Shown here: positions 1-7,428 of the stretch, piece by piece | How positions within the stretch are numbered: position 1 is the stretch's first letter | Layout: the number at the start of each line of letters is the position of its first letter | DNA from: an uncultured beta proteobacterium | GTDB taxonomy: Bacteria > Pseudomonadota > Gammaproteobacteria > Burkholderiales > Burkholderiaceae_C | Length of the DNA: 12,265 bases | Assembly: GCA_903840825.1 (NCBI GenBank) | Contig: CAIMHL010000596.1 | Location: forward strand, 1 to 12,265 | Reading direction: 5' to 3' | Position numbers and translations under genes: made by a program | Notes under the pieces: generated by a model | Told to the model about the DNA's origin: nothing | The model's input: only the letters and a program-made list of their open reading frames with translations | Databases searched by the model: none

Positions 1-989
1 AACATGCCGCCTGCGGGTGAGTTCCAAGTCAGGCTTGACTCCGCATCGCCAGCCGGGAATTCACGGGCCAGGGCTTCCAGCATGGCGTCGCGCTGCGACT
101 TGTACAAGGCGCGAATGGTGGGCACATGGCGGTCCAGAAACCCACCTTTCATCACCTCGGAGATCAGGCGCTGGTTGAAGCCGGGGCTGTGCAGGTCGGC
201 GGCTTGCTTGGCTTGCAGCAGCTTGGGGTAAACCGCTTGGGGTGCCACGATGAAGCCCAAGCGCAAGCCCGGCGCCAGCACTTTGGAGAACGAGCCCAGG
301 TAAATGCAGCCGTCAGGGTTGCGCGCGGTCAGGGGTGCTGGTGGCGGGGTGTCAAACCACAGGTCGCCGTAGGGGTTGTCTTCAATCAGGGGCAGGCCCA
401 GGCGCTCTGCTTCGCGGCTCAGGTCGGCGCGGCCTTGCTCGGTCATGGTGCGACCGGTGGGGTTCTGAAAATTGGGCAGCACATACATAAAGCGCGCATC
501 TGCGGCTTTGGCCCGCAGGTCGGCCACATCCACGCCGTTTGCGTCGTTGCCCACGCTGACCACATTCGGCTCCATCGGCGCAAAGGCCATCACGGCGCCC
601 AAATAGGTGGGCGATTCGACCAGCACTTTGCTCTCAGCATCAATCAGCACTTTGGCGACCAGGTCTAGCCCTTGTTGTGAGCCGGTGGTGATGAGTACTT
701 GGGCGGGGTCCACGTTCCAAGGCAGCATGGCGGCCACTTGCTCGCGCAGCGGCGCAAAGCCTTCGCTGGCGGCGTATTGCAAGGCAGCGTGCGGGTCGTC
801 GCGCAACACCTTGGCGCAGGCGGCTTCAAACTCGGCCACCGGAAAGGTTTTGGGGGAGGGCAGGCCGCCTGCAAAGCTGATGATGCCGGGTTTTTCTGTG
901 ACCTTCAGGATCTCGCGGATCACGGAGGGGTTCATCTTGGCGGCGCGGCGGGCCAAGAGCCACTGGGTGGAGTGCAGGGGAGTGTTCAT
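1..989 (-). CDS. PLP-dependent class I/II aminotransferase (2-aminoadipate/MocR-like fold), 3' end outside window
   Basis: The gene starts at ATG 987-989 and stays open for 329 codons to the window edge, so about 65-75 C-terminal residues are missing if it has the usual ~400. Visible fold-type I PLP signatures are the N-terminal substrate motif SFAGGLPSP, NPTG at Asn176, EDNPYGD (Asp204, Tyr207 contact the cofactor ring), and the Schiff-base lysine in SFSKVLAPGLRLG (Lys236, with phosphate-binding Arg243). This is the LysN/2-aminoadipate transaminase or 'aminotransferase-like domain of MocR' branch. No N-terminal GntR helix-turn-helix is present, so it is an enzyme rather than a MocR regulator. 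It would transfer an amino group between an amino acid and a 2-oxo acid in the cytoplasm; the substrate cannot be read from sequence. I translated it line by line and found no frameshift. It begins 49 bases after the DMT transporter and has no clear Shine-Dalgarno, so it is probably co-transcribed with the two exporters. Confidence 0.88.
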   Translation of the reverse strand, partial: MNTPLHSTQWLLARRAAKMNPSVIREILKVTEKPGIISFAGGLPSPKTFPVAEFEAACAKVLRDDPHAALQYAASEGFAPLREQVAAMLPWNVDPAQVLITTGSQQGLDLVAKVLIDAESKVLVESPTYLGAVMAFAPMEPNVVSVGNDANGVDVADLRAKAADARFMYVLPNFQNPTGRTMTEQGRADLSREAERLGLPLIEDNPYGDLWFDTPPPAPLTARNPDGCIYLGSFSKVLAPGLRLGFIVAPQAVYPKLLQAKQAADLHSPGFNQRLISEVMKGGFLDRHVPTIRALYKSQRDAMLEALAREFPAGDAESSLTWNSPAGGM

Positions 990-1038
990 GGCGTGATTCG
1001 AGGGTAAATGGGTTTGTTGTTGTCGTTGACCAGGCGTG

Positions 1039-1959
1039 TCAGGTGCTTGGTGGCGAGGAAGGTGCAGAGACCGGCATTTTGCGACCAATAAAAACCACGG
1101 CCATCACCGCCAGGCCAAAACCGGCGGTCAGCAGGTCAAGCGATTCGCCCAGCACGGGGATGGCAAACAGCATGCTTAAAAAAGGTTGCAGTAGTTGCAC
1201 CTGGCTTACCCGCACCGTGCCGCCCAGCGCCAGGCCCCTGTACCAGGCAAAAAAGCCCAGCCACATCGAGAACACCGCGACGTAGCCAAAGGCCAGCCAA
1301 GCCTCAATTTTGATAGCGGTTAGCGGATACTCAATATAAGCTAGCGGCAGATTAAGCGGTAAAGAAATCAATAGCGCCCAGCAAATTACGTAGTCCGGGC
1401 GCATGTGTTGCGACAGCCGAGCACCAAAGCCGTAGCCCACCGCGGCACAGGCCATGCCCGCGAGCAACAGCAGGTCAGCAGGGGCCAGTTGCAAGCCCGC
1501 TTGACCCGAGCGCAACACCGCAAAGCACACGACCAGTGCGGTACCCAGCCCGGCGCACAGCCAAAACCCACCTGAGGGGCGCTGACGGTGCAGCCAAGCG
1601 CCCACCAGCGCAGTGGCTAGAGGCAGCACGCCCACAATCACACTGGCGTGCACGGCTTCTACGTAGCGCATGGCAATCGAGGTAAAAAGGGGGAAACCGA
1701 ACACCACCCCCAACGCGACCACGCCCAGGGGCAGCCAGTCCGCCCGTCGCGGCCAGGGCGCGCGGGAGGCCAACAGGAAAATGGCCGACAACACCGCCGC
1801 AATCACGGCCCGCCCGCTCGCCAGGAAAATGCCCGACATCTGAGGTGCCTCCGGCGTGCCCACGGCCAGGCGGCTCATGGGCAGCGTCAGGGCAAAAATG
1901 GTGATGCCCAAGGCGCCCAGCCACAAGCCGTTGCGAATGTCAGGGAACGATTTTTGCAT
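1039..1959 (-). CDS. EamA/DMT-superfamily inner-membrane transporter
   Basis: This 306-residue protein consists almost entirely of hydrophobic segments, consistent with ten transmembrane helices in two five-helix EamA repeats. The second repeat carries the conserved run ending in FSMWLGFFAWYRGLALGG (about 230-247), then SQVQLLQPF and the late PVLGE motif (about 268-272), all characteristic of DMT exporters. The first repeat has the matching YVEAVHASVIVGVLPLATAL stretch (about 99-118). Length is normal for the family (~290-310). Members export amino acids, metabolites or drugs; the substrate is not predictable. The start lies 9 bases after the lysE stop with no Shine-Dalgarno, suggesting translational coupling. 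The C-terminal tail is Ser/Pro-rich and probably disordered. Residues about 190-218 are encoded by an unusually A+T-rich patch described under the repeat at 1321-1343. Confidence 0.85.
   Translation of the reverse strand: MQKSFPDIRNGLWLGALGITIFALTLPMSRLAVGTPEAPQMSGIFLASGRAVIAAVLSAIFLLASRAPWPRRADWLPLGVVALGVVFGFPLFTSIAMRYVEAVHASVIVGVLPLATALVGAWLHRQRPSGGFWLCAGLGTALVVCFAVLRSGQAGLQLAPADLLLLAGMACAAVGYGFGARLSQHMRPDYVICWALLISLPLNLPLAYIEYPLTAIKIEAWLAFGYVAVFSMWLGFFAWYRGLALGGTVRVSQVQLLQPFLSMLFAIPVLGESLDLLTAGFGLAVMAVVFIGRKMPVSAPSSPPST
1321..1343. repeat. Imperfect palindrome in an A+T-rich patch inside the DMT gene
   Basis: Arms TAGCGGATA (1321-1329) and TATAAGCTA (1335-1343) are complementary at 7 of 9 positions around a 5-base loop. 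They sit in a patch (about 1304-1365) with much lower G+C than the rest of the gene. The surrounding sequence TTTTGATAGC and CTAGCGGC resembles, from memory, short palindromic repeats scattered between genes in Comamonadaceae genomes; this resemblance is unverified. The patch is read in frame and encodes membrane-helix residues, so it could simply be ordinary coding sequence. Confidence 0.3.
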
Positions 1960-1968
1960 GCTGTTGGG

Positions 1969-2580
1969 CTAAAAAGTGGCCATCCAGGCTGCCGTGGCCA
2001 CCAGCACGCCAGCCATGAGGCGGTTAAACCAGCGCAGCCGCTGATAGGTGTTGTCGGGGCCGCTCAGCCAGTGCCGCAAGAGTGAGCCGATCAGCGCGTA
2101 GAGCAGATTGCTGAAAAAACCAAAGGCCAGCATCAGGGGCAGGATCACCGCAAAGCGGGCCAGCGCATCTTCATGCCCGGCCAGCCAACCGGCCACCACG
2201 GTGAGCGCGAGCATCCAGGCCTTGATGTTGAAAAACTGCAGCAACACGCCCTGCAAAAAGGTGACATTGAGTTGTGCTTCATCGGCTTGCGCGAGCGCGT
2301 TGGACCTTGCCAGTTTGAAAGCGAGCCACAGCAAATAAGCAATGCCAACCGCCTGAATACCCAGCCGCAAAGGCGGCAGCGCTACCACCACGGCGCCCAC
2401 GCCTCCTGCACACAAGCTGAACAATAGCCCCCAGCCGACCGGCACGGCGCAGACAAAACGAAGCGACCGTTTGAACCCCAAATTGGCCGCCAGTGCAGTA
2501 GATAAGGTGGTGTTGGGGCCTGGCGTAAAGCTTGAGGCGGTGCAAAGCACCAAGAGGGCGGTTAATTCAGCGGAGTTCAT
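1969..2580 (-). CDS. LysE/RhtB-family amino-acid exporter
   Basis: This 203-residue inner-membrane protein has the LysE/RhtB N-terminal signature: a first helix leading into SSFTPGPNTTLSTALAANLG (residues about 16-35), where the TPGPN motif is diagnostic. About six hydrophobic segments follow, including AVGIAYLLWLAFKL (about 77-90) and the mid-protein FLQGVLLQFFNIKAWM motif typical of the family (fxxGxxxxxxNPKaxl). Here the usual Pro in 'NPKA' is Ile. Family members export amino acids such as lysine, threonine or homoserine lactones, driven by proton motive force; the substrate is not inferable. It is the first gene of the lysE-DMT-aminotransferase group, 55 bases after the signalling gene. 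It ends in TAG, the only gene in the window that clearly does. Only a weak ribosome-binding sequence precedes the ATG. Confidence 0.87.
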   Translation of the reverse strand: MNSAELTALLVLCTASSFTPGPNTTLSTALAANLGFKRSLRFVCAVPVGWGLLFSLCAGGVGAVVVALPPLRLGIQAVGIAYLLWLAFKLARSNALAQADEAQLNVTFLQGVLLQFFNIKAWMLALTVVAGWLAGHEDALARFAVILPLMLAFGFFSNLLYALIGSLLRHWLSGPDNTYQRLRWFNRLMAGVLVATAAWMATF

Positions 2581-2584
2581 AAAG

Positions 2585-2609
2585 AGTCAAAGCGCACAAG
2601 CGTCTGACT
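2585..2609 (-). other. Possible hairpin between the signalling gene and lysE
   Basis: The 55-base gap (2581-2635) holds inverted arms AGTCA and TGACT (2605-2609 against 2585-2589 on the plus strand), with weaker inner pairing (CGC/GCG) around a TTGT loop. AGTCAG also occurs twice as a direct repeat on the minus strand just before it. There is no U tract, so it is a poor intrinsic terminator. It could be a leader structure near the lysE start, a regulator site, or chance. A weak TTGGCG/TAAAGT pair on the minus strand might be a promoter but the spacing is short. Confidence 0.22.
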
Positions 2610-2635
2610 TTACCTGACTATTCCCAGCGCCAAAC

Positions 2636-3889
2636 TCAGGCCAGGAAGTGCCCCTTGGCAAACGGGTCTTGGGGGTTGCTGAGGGTACGCAAGAGCGCGC
2701 GGTTGACTGTTTCCAGCTCAAGATGGTGCGTTTGGCAAAGGCGCCGCGTGGTCTGTGTGTGGGACGACTCCAGCGCCGTCGCCACCTCAAGGTAAGGCGA
2801 ATAGGGGCCGTCCTGCTTCAGGATGGCCGAAGTCACCCGCACCGACAGGGGGAGGCGGGCCAAGGCCGACTCCAGAGGTTCGCCCAGCAGTAAATCGATC
2901 TGTGAGAGAAGCCCGCACTGGTAGATTTCACGGCGCAAATCGTCGCCATCACCGACATCGAGGAGCTGCGCCATTAAATCGGAGCGAATCACCATGGCGG
3001 CCCTGACTGGCTGCAAGTTCATGTCACTGCTGGCATGCGGCAATTGCTCCAGCAACCACGATCGAAGCAAAGACACGCCCAGCACCATCAAGGCGTGCCG
3101 CAAGGAATCAATCTCAACACGCAAGCTCAGGCAGGCCGAGTTGGCGTAGCGCAAGAAGCGATAAAACAAAATCGGGTCATGGCTGAGGATGTGCTCAATG
3201 TGGTCCGTGGCATGGTCGGCATCAATCGCCTCAACCAGGCGAATAATCGACTGGCGCCCAGGCTGGATTCTCTGGTGGCGGTAGCCCAGCAAAACCTCCT
3301 CGGAGGGCCAACCGGCCACGCCCCAGGCGCCTTGTTCGTCTAGGCAGTGCTCAGCCAGAAGATGGCTGGCGACAGACTCGTAAATTTGGTCAGCCACCAC
3401 CGGACTCGCGGGGCGGCTGAGCTGCACGGGCTCATCGTTGTTGTGCCGGCGCAGAGACACGCGCAAGCTCATCAGGGCTTCGGCAGCGGTCAGGTTAACC
3501 ATCTGCCGTTTGAAGCAATGGGCAAGTCCCGCACTCACACGTTCCCCTGGGTTACCGCGCCAGACCATCATCATGCCATGCAGGTGTGCCATATGGACGC
3601 GTCGGACCATGACAGGATCAGCAAGGTGTTCTTGGGCAATTTCCAGGCAAATGTTGGGCAGCATGGGTAAATCCAGCAAGTCGCACAAAAGTGTGTGGGA
3701 TTTGATCGACAAAATAAGCAGGGGCGCCTGCTCTGACCACAGCAAGCCAAGCGATTTGAGTAAGTGCGGGGCATCAACATGTGTGTCGTCCTCGGTGCCT
3801 ACAAATAAGTGAATGCCGCCGAGTTGGCGCAAGGGGTTCCACAGCAGTTGATAACCAAGAGTGATGTCGCCAAGAATAGTGTGAACCAT
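2636..3889 (-). CDS. Degenerate EAL-HDOD signalling protein (YuxH-like), flagellar-operon associated
   Basis: This 417-residue cytoplasmic protein has two domains. Residues about 1-150 look like a shrunken, degenerate EAL domain: ILGDITLGYQLLWN replaces the usual opening, and LEIAQEHLADPVMVRRVHMA followed by GMMMVW follows the EAL core pattern. The catalytic EAL/ExLxR and metal-binding DDFG motifs are not recognisable, so phosphodiesterase activity is unlikely. Residues about 195-405 are an HDOD domain: DPILFYRFLRYANSA (238-252), then EIDSLRHALMVLGVSLLRSWL. HDOD lacks the HD-GYP catalytic residues and is a regulatory module. I chose ATG 3887-3889 because it leaves a 4-base gap after the flgL stop and gives the expected family N terminus. 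An open frame extends up to 4138 but overlaps the conserved flgL C terminus. No Shine-Dalgarno is visible, so translation is probably coupled to flgL. The role is inferred: control or tuning of motility. Confidence 0.78.
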   Translation of the reverse strand: MVHTILGDITLGYQLLWNPLRQLGGIHLFVGTEDDTHVDAPHLLKSLGLLWSEQAPLLILSIKSHTLLCDLLDLPMLPNICLEIAQEHLADPVMVRRVHMAHLHGMMMVWRGNPGERVSAGLAHCFKRQMVNLTAAEALMSLRVSLRRHNNDEPVQLSRPASPVVADQIYESVASHLLAEHCLDEQGAWGVAGWPSEEVLLGYRHQRIQPGRQSIIRLVEAIDADHATDHIEHILSHDPILFYRFLRYANSACLSLRVEIDSLRHALMVLGVSLLRSWLLEQLPHASSDMNLQPVRAAMVIRSDLMAQLLDVGDGDDLRREIYQCGLLSQIDLLLGEPLESALARLPLSVRVTSAILKQDGPYSPYLEVATALESSHTQTTRRLCQTHHLELETVNRALLRTLSNPQDPFAKGHFLA

Positions 3890-3893
3890 GGTG

Positions 3894-4823
3894 TTAGCTG
3901 ATGTAATTGAAGAGAGAGAGCTTTTGAACCTGGGCATAGGACTGCAAGGCCGCCTGATAACCTGTTTGCATTTTTTGAAAATCAGAAATACCTGTAACCA
4001 TGTCAATATCTTCGGCTCTTGATTTTTCGGCCGCCAGTGACAGGATGCGCCCCTGCTGAGTGCTGGAGATGCTGTCAACCTGGTTAAGCCAAGCTCCTGC
4101 CTGGCCGCGAGCGGATTGAATCTGGTCCAGCCCGTCATCGATTTGTGACAGGGCCAGGCTTACGGTTTGACTGATGGCCGTGCCCGTTGCAGTGGTGCTT
4201 TTGATGCCGGTAATAGCATCGTCGAGAAGCTTGAATAAATTGGTTTTTGTGCTCGCGGGGTTGCCAGGGTCTGTGGCGACGCTCATCCAGATGGCTTGGC
4301 CATCCATAACACCAGGTACCGTGGTGTCGGTGCTGCTGGCCTGGCCCGGCAAGCCATTGAAGACAACCCCCCCCGCTGTCTCAGAAAAGGGGATGGCATC
4401 GCTCCCTAGGCCGCCAAACAAGGGTTTGTTATTGGCGTCAGTCCGGTTGGCAATAGTAAACAACTGGTCGCGCAGGCCCTGCATTTGCATGGCGATGGTG
4501 GCGCGGTCTGTGGCTGTATAGGTGCCGTTGCCTGCACTTACCACCAGGTCCCGCAGACCTTGCACCAGACTTGTGGCGTCACCCAATGCTGACTCGGCCA
4601 ATGTTATGGCGCTGCTTTGTACCTCCAGTGCACGCTGGTCAGTGGCAATTCGCGCCATTCGAGTCAAAGATCGCTCAGCCTGAGAAGCCCCGGTAGGGTC
4701 ATCACTGGGTCGATTGATTTTTTTTCCTGAAGTGAGTTTCTCTTGCTGGCTGGAGAGGTCAGCTTGCCGCAAGGCAATATTTTTCAGCGAATTGTCATAG
4801 GAGTTGGCAGAGCCCAGACGCAT
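3894..4823 (-). CDS. flgL: Flagellar hook-associated protein 3 (hook-filament junction)
   Basis: This 309-residue protein matches FlgL length (E. coli ~317). The N terminus MRLGSANSYDNSLKNI and the following SGKKINRPSDDP segment (about 30-41) belong to the flagellin/FlgL N-terminal coiled-coil domain. The C-terminal coiled coil runs from about AEKSRAEDIDMVTGISDFQK to the end ...LSLFNYIS, which closely resembles enteric FlgL ends. FlgL is exported by the flagellar type III system and sits between FlgK and the flagellin filament. The start at 4821-4823 is fixed by homology and by AGGA 7 bases upstream. An in-frame extension to 5117 would run through the end of flgK and is rejected. It lies 31 bases after flgK. 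An 8-base A run (minus strand, 4718-4725) falls inside the conserved N-terminal segment. Confidence 0.93.
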   Translation of the reverse strand: MRLGSANSYDNSLKNIALRQADLSSQQEKLTSGKKINRPSDDPTGASQAERSLTRMARIATDQRALEVQSSAITLAESALGDATSLVQGLRDLVVSAGNGTYTATDRATIAMQMQGLRDQLFTIANRTDANNKPLFGGLGSDAIPFSETAGGVVFNGLPGQASSTDTTVPGVMDGQAIWMSVATDPGNPASTKTNLFKLLDDAITGIKSTTATGTAISQTVSLALSQIDDGLDQIQSARGQAGAWLNQVDSISSTQQGRILSLAAEKSRAEDIDMVTGISDFQKMQTGYQAALQSYAQVQKLSLFNYIS

Positions 4824-4830
4824 AATTATT

Positions 4831-4834
4831 TCCT
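4831..4834 (-). promoter_or_regulatory. Shine-Dalgarno deciding the flgL start
   Basis: AGGA on the minus strand lies 7 bases before ATG 4821-4823, supporting this start over the longer open frame beginning at 5117. Confidence 0.75.
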
Positions 4835-4854
4835 GGTGTGATCGTGGGAGGGGG

Positions 4855-6510
4855 TTAACGGCTGATCGTCTGCAGCAGCGTGTCGAAAATGCTTTGTGAG
4901 ATTTGAAGCATTTTTGCCGAGGCTTGATAGGACTGTTGGTATTGCAGAAGCTTGGCCGCTTCTTCATCGAGGTTGACACCAGAAACACTGGTACGGTCTT
5001 TTTCGATGTTGTCTGCAATAGACTTGGAGACTGCTGCTGTGTAAGTCGCACTCTGTACTTTGACCCCAATTTCTGCCATTGCACTGGCATAACCATCGGT
5101 GGTGGCAGCGCCGTCAAACAAGGCGAGATCGCGCAAGGCCATCAATGCTGTCGCGTTGCCTGAGTTGGTGCCAGCATATTGGACGGCGTCGGACATGGCT
5201 AAAGCCGTTGGTGAAACAAATGCAGTTTTTATTGAAGCAGCAGCCACGCTATAGGGTGTCACCAAATAACGGTCACCTGAAGCTAGAGAGCCTGAGCTCA
5301 CGGTGATGTTCAAACCATCAATCGTCAAAGGTGATGTGCTGGAGAATTCGCTGACTCTGCCATCCGACAATCGGGTGATGCTGCCCGAGCTGGTGCTGCT
5401 GAAGTTGATCTCATAGTTGGAGGCGACCAAGGCGGTAGCTCCTGTGGATGGCAGGGTCTGCACGGCCACCTGCAACGTTGCAGACCCTGCATTTCGCGCA
5501 GAGGGCAGCGCGTTAGGCACACCACTCAGGGTGAATAAATCACTTCCTGGTTGCCCCTTTAGGTCAAAACCCAGCCGGTGTTGGTCGTTCGCTACGGTGC
5601 CAATGGCCAGGGCCATGCGTCCTAATAGATTGGTTGCATCCACCAGGTCTGAATTTTGAAAACGCAGCAGGCCCGCGATCTGGCCACCTCCCAAAGTTGC
5701 CTCTTCAATCGTGATGCTGTCAGCCCCGCTTTTAAAGATGAGTTTTGTTTTGGCCGGATCTTGAAACTCGTCGTTCGACAAGGTTAAGGGGCGCGCTGAT
5801 TTCCCCAAAACCAACGGCTGGCTGCCCGCCACAAAAATGCTGACGGTGCCATCGTCTGCCGAAACACTGGAAGTTTGTATGAATTGATTGAGCGCATTGA
5901 TGAGCTGGTCGCGTTGGTCCAGAAGATCAATGGGTGATTGGCCAGATCCCTGCGCCCGAGCAATAACCTCGTTAGCCGCAGCAATACGCCCGGTCAGGCT
6001 GTTGACTGCCGATAAAGCTTCTTTAAGTTGACTTTGCGCACCCAGCTTCAAGTCATTAAGACGGCTTGAAGCCATGCGAAATCGGGCCGTCATTTCATTC
6101 GCCAAGCTCAGGGCCACGGTGCGGGCTGTCAGGTCTGTCGGAGCGCTTGCCACGTCAGAGAATGCGTTGAGCATGTCACTCACTGACGCACCAATAGCCG
6201 ATGGACCTCCTTGAAAAATGTCTTCCAGTTGCTTGAGTTGCTCCATTCGTCGGGTATCGCCTGCCGAAATTGCGCCCGATTGCGCTGCCTGGCGCGTCAA
6301 GAATTCACTGTGGTTGCGTTGCACCGTTAAAACCTCGACACCTTTGCCGTAGTAGCCTGACCCGGAAAACTGCCCCGCCATACTTTGAATCACTACTGAT
6401 TGGCGCGAATAGCCCGGTGTGTTGACGTTGGCAATATTGTTGCCTGCAGTCTGTATGGCCACCTGATTAGCCTTTAGGGCCCGGGTGCCTATGTCAAGCA
6501 TGCCGCTCAT
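4855..6510 (-). CDS. flgK: Flagellar hook-associated protein 1 (hook-filament junction)
   Basis: This 551-residue protein is close to enteric FlgK (547). The N-terminal rod/hook-family motif NNIANVNTPGYSRQ (residues 24-37) is the FlgK version of the axial-protein signature; TPGYSRQ is diagnostic. Residues about 75-240 are the coiled-coil D1 region (MEQLKQLEDIFQ, QSPIDLLDQRDQLINALN). The middle, about 340-430, is Ser/Thr/Gly-rich and variable, corresponding to the exposed domains. The C terminus has SGVNLDEEAAKLLQYQQSYQ then MLQISQSIFDTLLQTI, the conserved D0 helix. FlgK is secreted through the hook core and forms the first junction layer, joining FlgL. An AAGG ribosome-binding sequence overlaps the flgJ stop codon, 11 bases upstream, so the two are likely coupled. 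A slightly later Met4 start is possible but less well placed. I saw no sigma-28 promoter in the end of flgJ, where enterics have one. Confidence 0.95.
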   Translation of the reverse strand: MSGMLDIGTRALKANQVAIQTAGNNIANVNTPGYSRQSVVIQSMAGQFSGSGYYGKGVEVLTVQRNHSEFLTRQAAQSGAISAGDTRRMEQLKQLEDIFQGGPSAIGASVSDMLNAFSDVASAPTDLTARTVALSLANEMTARFRMASSRLNDLKLGAQSQLKEALSAVNSLTGRIAAANEVIARAQGSGQSPIDLLDQRDQLINALNQFIQTSSVSADDGTVSIFVAGSQPLVLGKSARPLTLSNDEFQDPAKTKLIFKSGADSITIEEATLGGGQIAGLLRFQNSDLVDATNLLGRMALAIGTVANDQHRLGFDLKGQPGSDLFTLSGVPNALPSARNAGSATLQVAVQTLPSTGATALVASNYEINFSSTSSGSITRLSDGRVSEFSSTSPLTIDGLNITVSSGSLASGDRYLVTPYSVAAASIKTAFVSPTALAMSDAVQYAGTNSGNATALMALRDLALFDGAATTDGYASAMAEIGVKVQSATYTAAVSKSIADNIEKDRTSVSGVNLDEEAAKLLQYQQSYQASAKMLQISQSIFDTLLQTISR

Positions 6511-6521
6511 ATGCGCTAACC

Positions 6522-7427
6522 TTAAGCCTGCTGACGTTGCAGTTGCGACGTCATTTGAATGGCCCGGCTGAGCTTGGCAGCGTAATCAGGGTCTGTGGCG
6601 TAGCCTGCTTTTTGCAGACTGTTGGCAAACGCCTGCGCTGAACCTGTTTGCTGACTGGCCTGTGCATAACGTGGGGACTTGGTGATGAGTTGTGAATAGT
6701 CCTTGAAAGACGATTCGTATGAGTCGTAGGCTCTGAATTTAGCGACTGTTTTTCGTGCAACGCCATCAACATACTCTGTGGTGGTAACTTCAGCGACGCG
6801 GCCGGTCCAGTTTGAGCCCGCCTTAATGCCAAACAGGTTAAAGGACGGTGAGCCATCGGCTTGTTTGATTTCTTTCTTCCCCCAGCCGGTTTCATGGGCT
6901 GCCTGGCCCAGCATGTAATTGGACGGAATACCACTTGACTTGGCTACTTTGCTGGCTGCCTCAGCGTGCGTGGCTACAAAGCTGGCTTGTTTTGAGTGGC
7001 CTGCGGGTGGGCTGCTTTGTGCACTGTAGGCCGCCAGCGAGGAAGCTTTTCTCATTGCACTGATAGGGGGCTCTGTTGGTCTTGCCGAAGGCTCAACTCC
7101 GCCAGGGTCTGGATTTTCCATTTGGCGGGTAAGTTGCTTGGCAATCAGCTCTGATAAACCACCTGGACGTCCTGACATCTGAACTGCAAATTGCTGATCC
7201 AGCATGTCAGCCCCCAAATCACCACCGGGGCTGTCTAAAAGTCCTGATTTCATGGTGGCTTCGCGCATGCTTTTGATGAGCTCACGCATAAACAAGGATT
7301 CAAACTGTTTGGCCGCCTCTTGAATGGCTTCTGGTGTTTTCAAGCCCGCCTGCATTTTGAGATGGTTAAGTGAGCGCGCATCGGCTGCCAGCGAGTCGCT
7401 GCCTTTTGAAATAGGGGCGAAGCTCAT
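6522..7427 (-). CDS. flgJ: Two-domain FlgJ: rod-cap scaffold plus peptidoglycan hydrolase
   Basis: This 301-residue protein has the full-length beta/gamma-proteobacterial architecture. Residues about 30-100 are the rod-binding domain (EAAKQFESLFMRELIKSMREA, then SGLLDSPGGDLGADMLDQQFA). A Pro/Ser-rich linker spans about 104-145. Residues about 148-300 are a GH73 glucosaminidase-type domain, with the catalytic acid Glu179 in GQAAHETGWGKKE, the following FNLFGIK motif, and Asp243 in the SFKDYSQL segment, which I align to the second essential acid of Salmonella FlgJ. It is exported to the periplasm, caps the growing rod and cuts the peptidoglycan for it. The start follows the flgI stop by one base (TGA A ATG), with GAGG 8-9 bases upstream inside flgI, indicating strong translational coupling. 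Confidence 0.95.
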   Translation of the reverse strand: MSFAPISKGSDSLAADARSLNHLKMQAGLKTPEAIQEAAKQFESLFMRELIKSMREATMKSGLLDSPGGDLGADMLDQQFAVQMSGRPGGLSELIAKQLTRQMENPDPGGVEPSARPTEPPISAMRKASSLAAYSAQSSPPAGHSKQASFVATHAEAASKVAKSSGIPSNYMLGQAAHETGWGKKEIKQADGSPSFNLFGIKAGSNWTGRVAEVTTTEYVDGVARKTVAKFRAYDSYESSFKDYSQLITKSPRYAQASQQTGSAQAFANSLQKAGYATDPDYAAKLSRAIQMTSQLQRQQA

Positions 7428-7428
7428 T

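Noticed and set aside
126..996. Plus-strand open frames opposite the aminotransferase
   Set aside because: They are antisense shadows of a high-G+C gene whose minus-strand frame carries all PLP motifs.
2636..4138. A longer 500-codon version of the EAL-HDOD gene
   Set aside because: The extra 83 codons lie over the conserved C terminus of flgL in another frame; ATG 3887-3889 gives the family-like N terminus.
3894..5117. A longer flgL starting at 5117
   Set aside because: The extension overlaps the flgK C terminus and has no similarity to flagellar proteins; ATG 4821-4823 has a Shine-Dalgarno and the FlgL N terminus.
6511..6600. Sigma-28 promoter for flgKL inside the end of flgJ
   Set aside because: No convincing TAAA and GCCGATAA pair at the right spacing was found on the minus strand.
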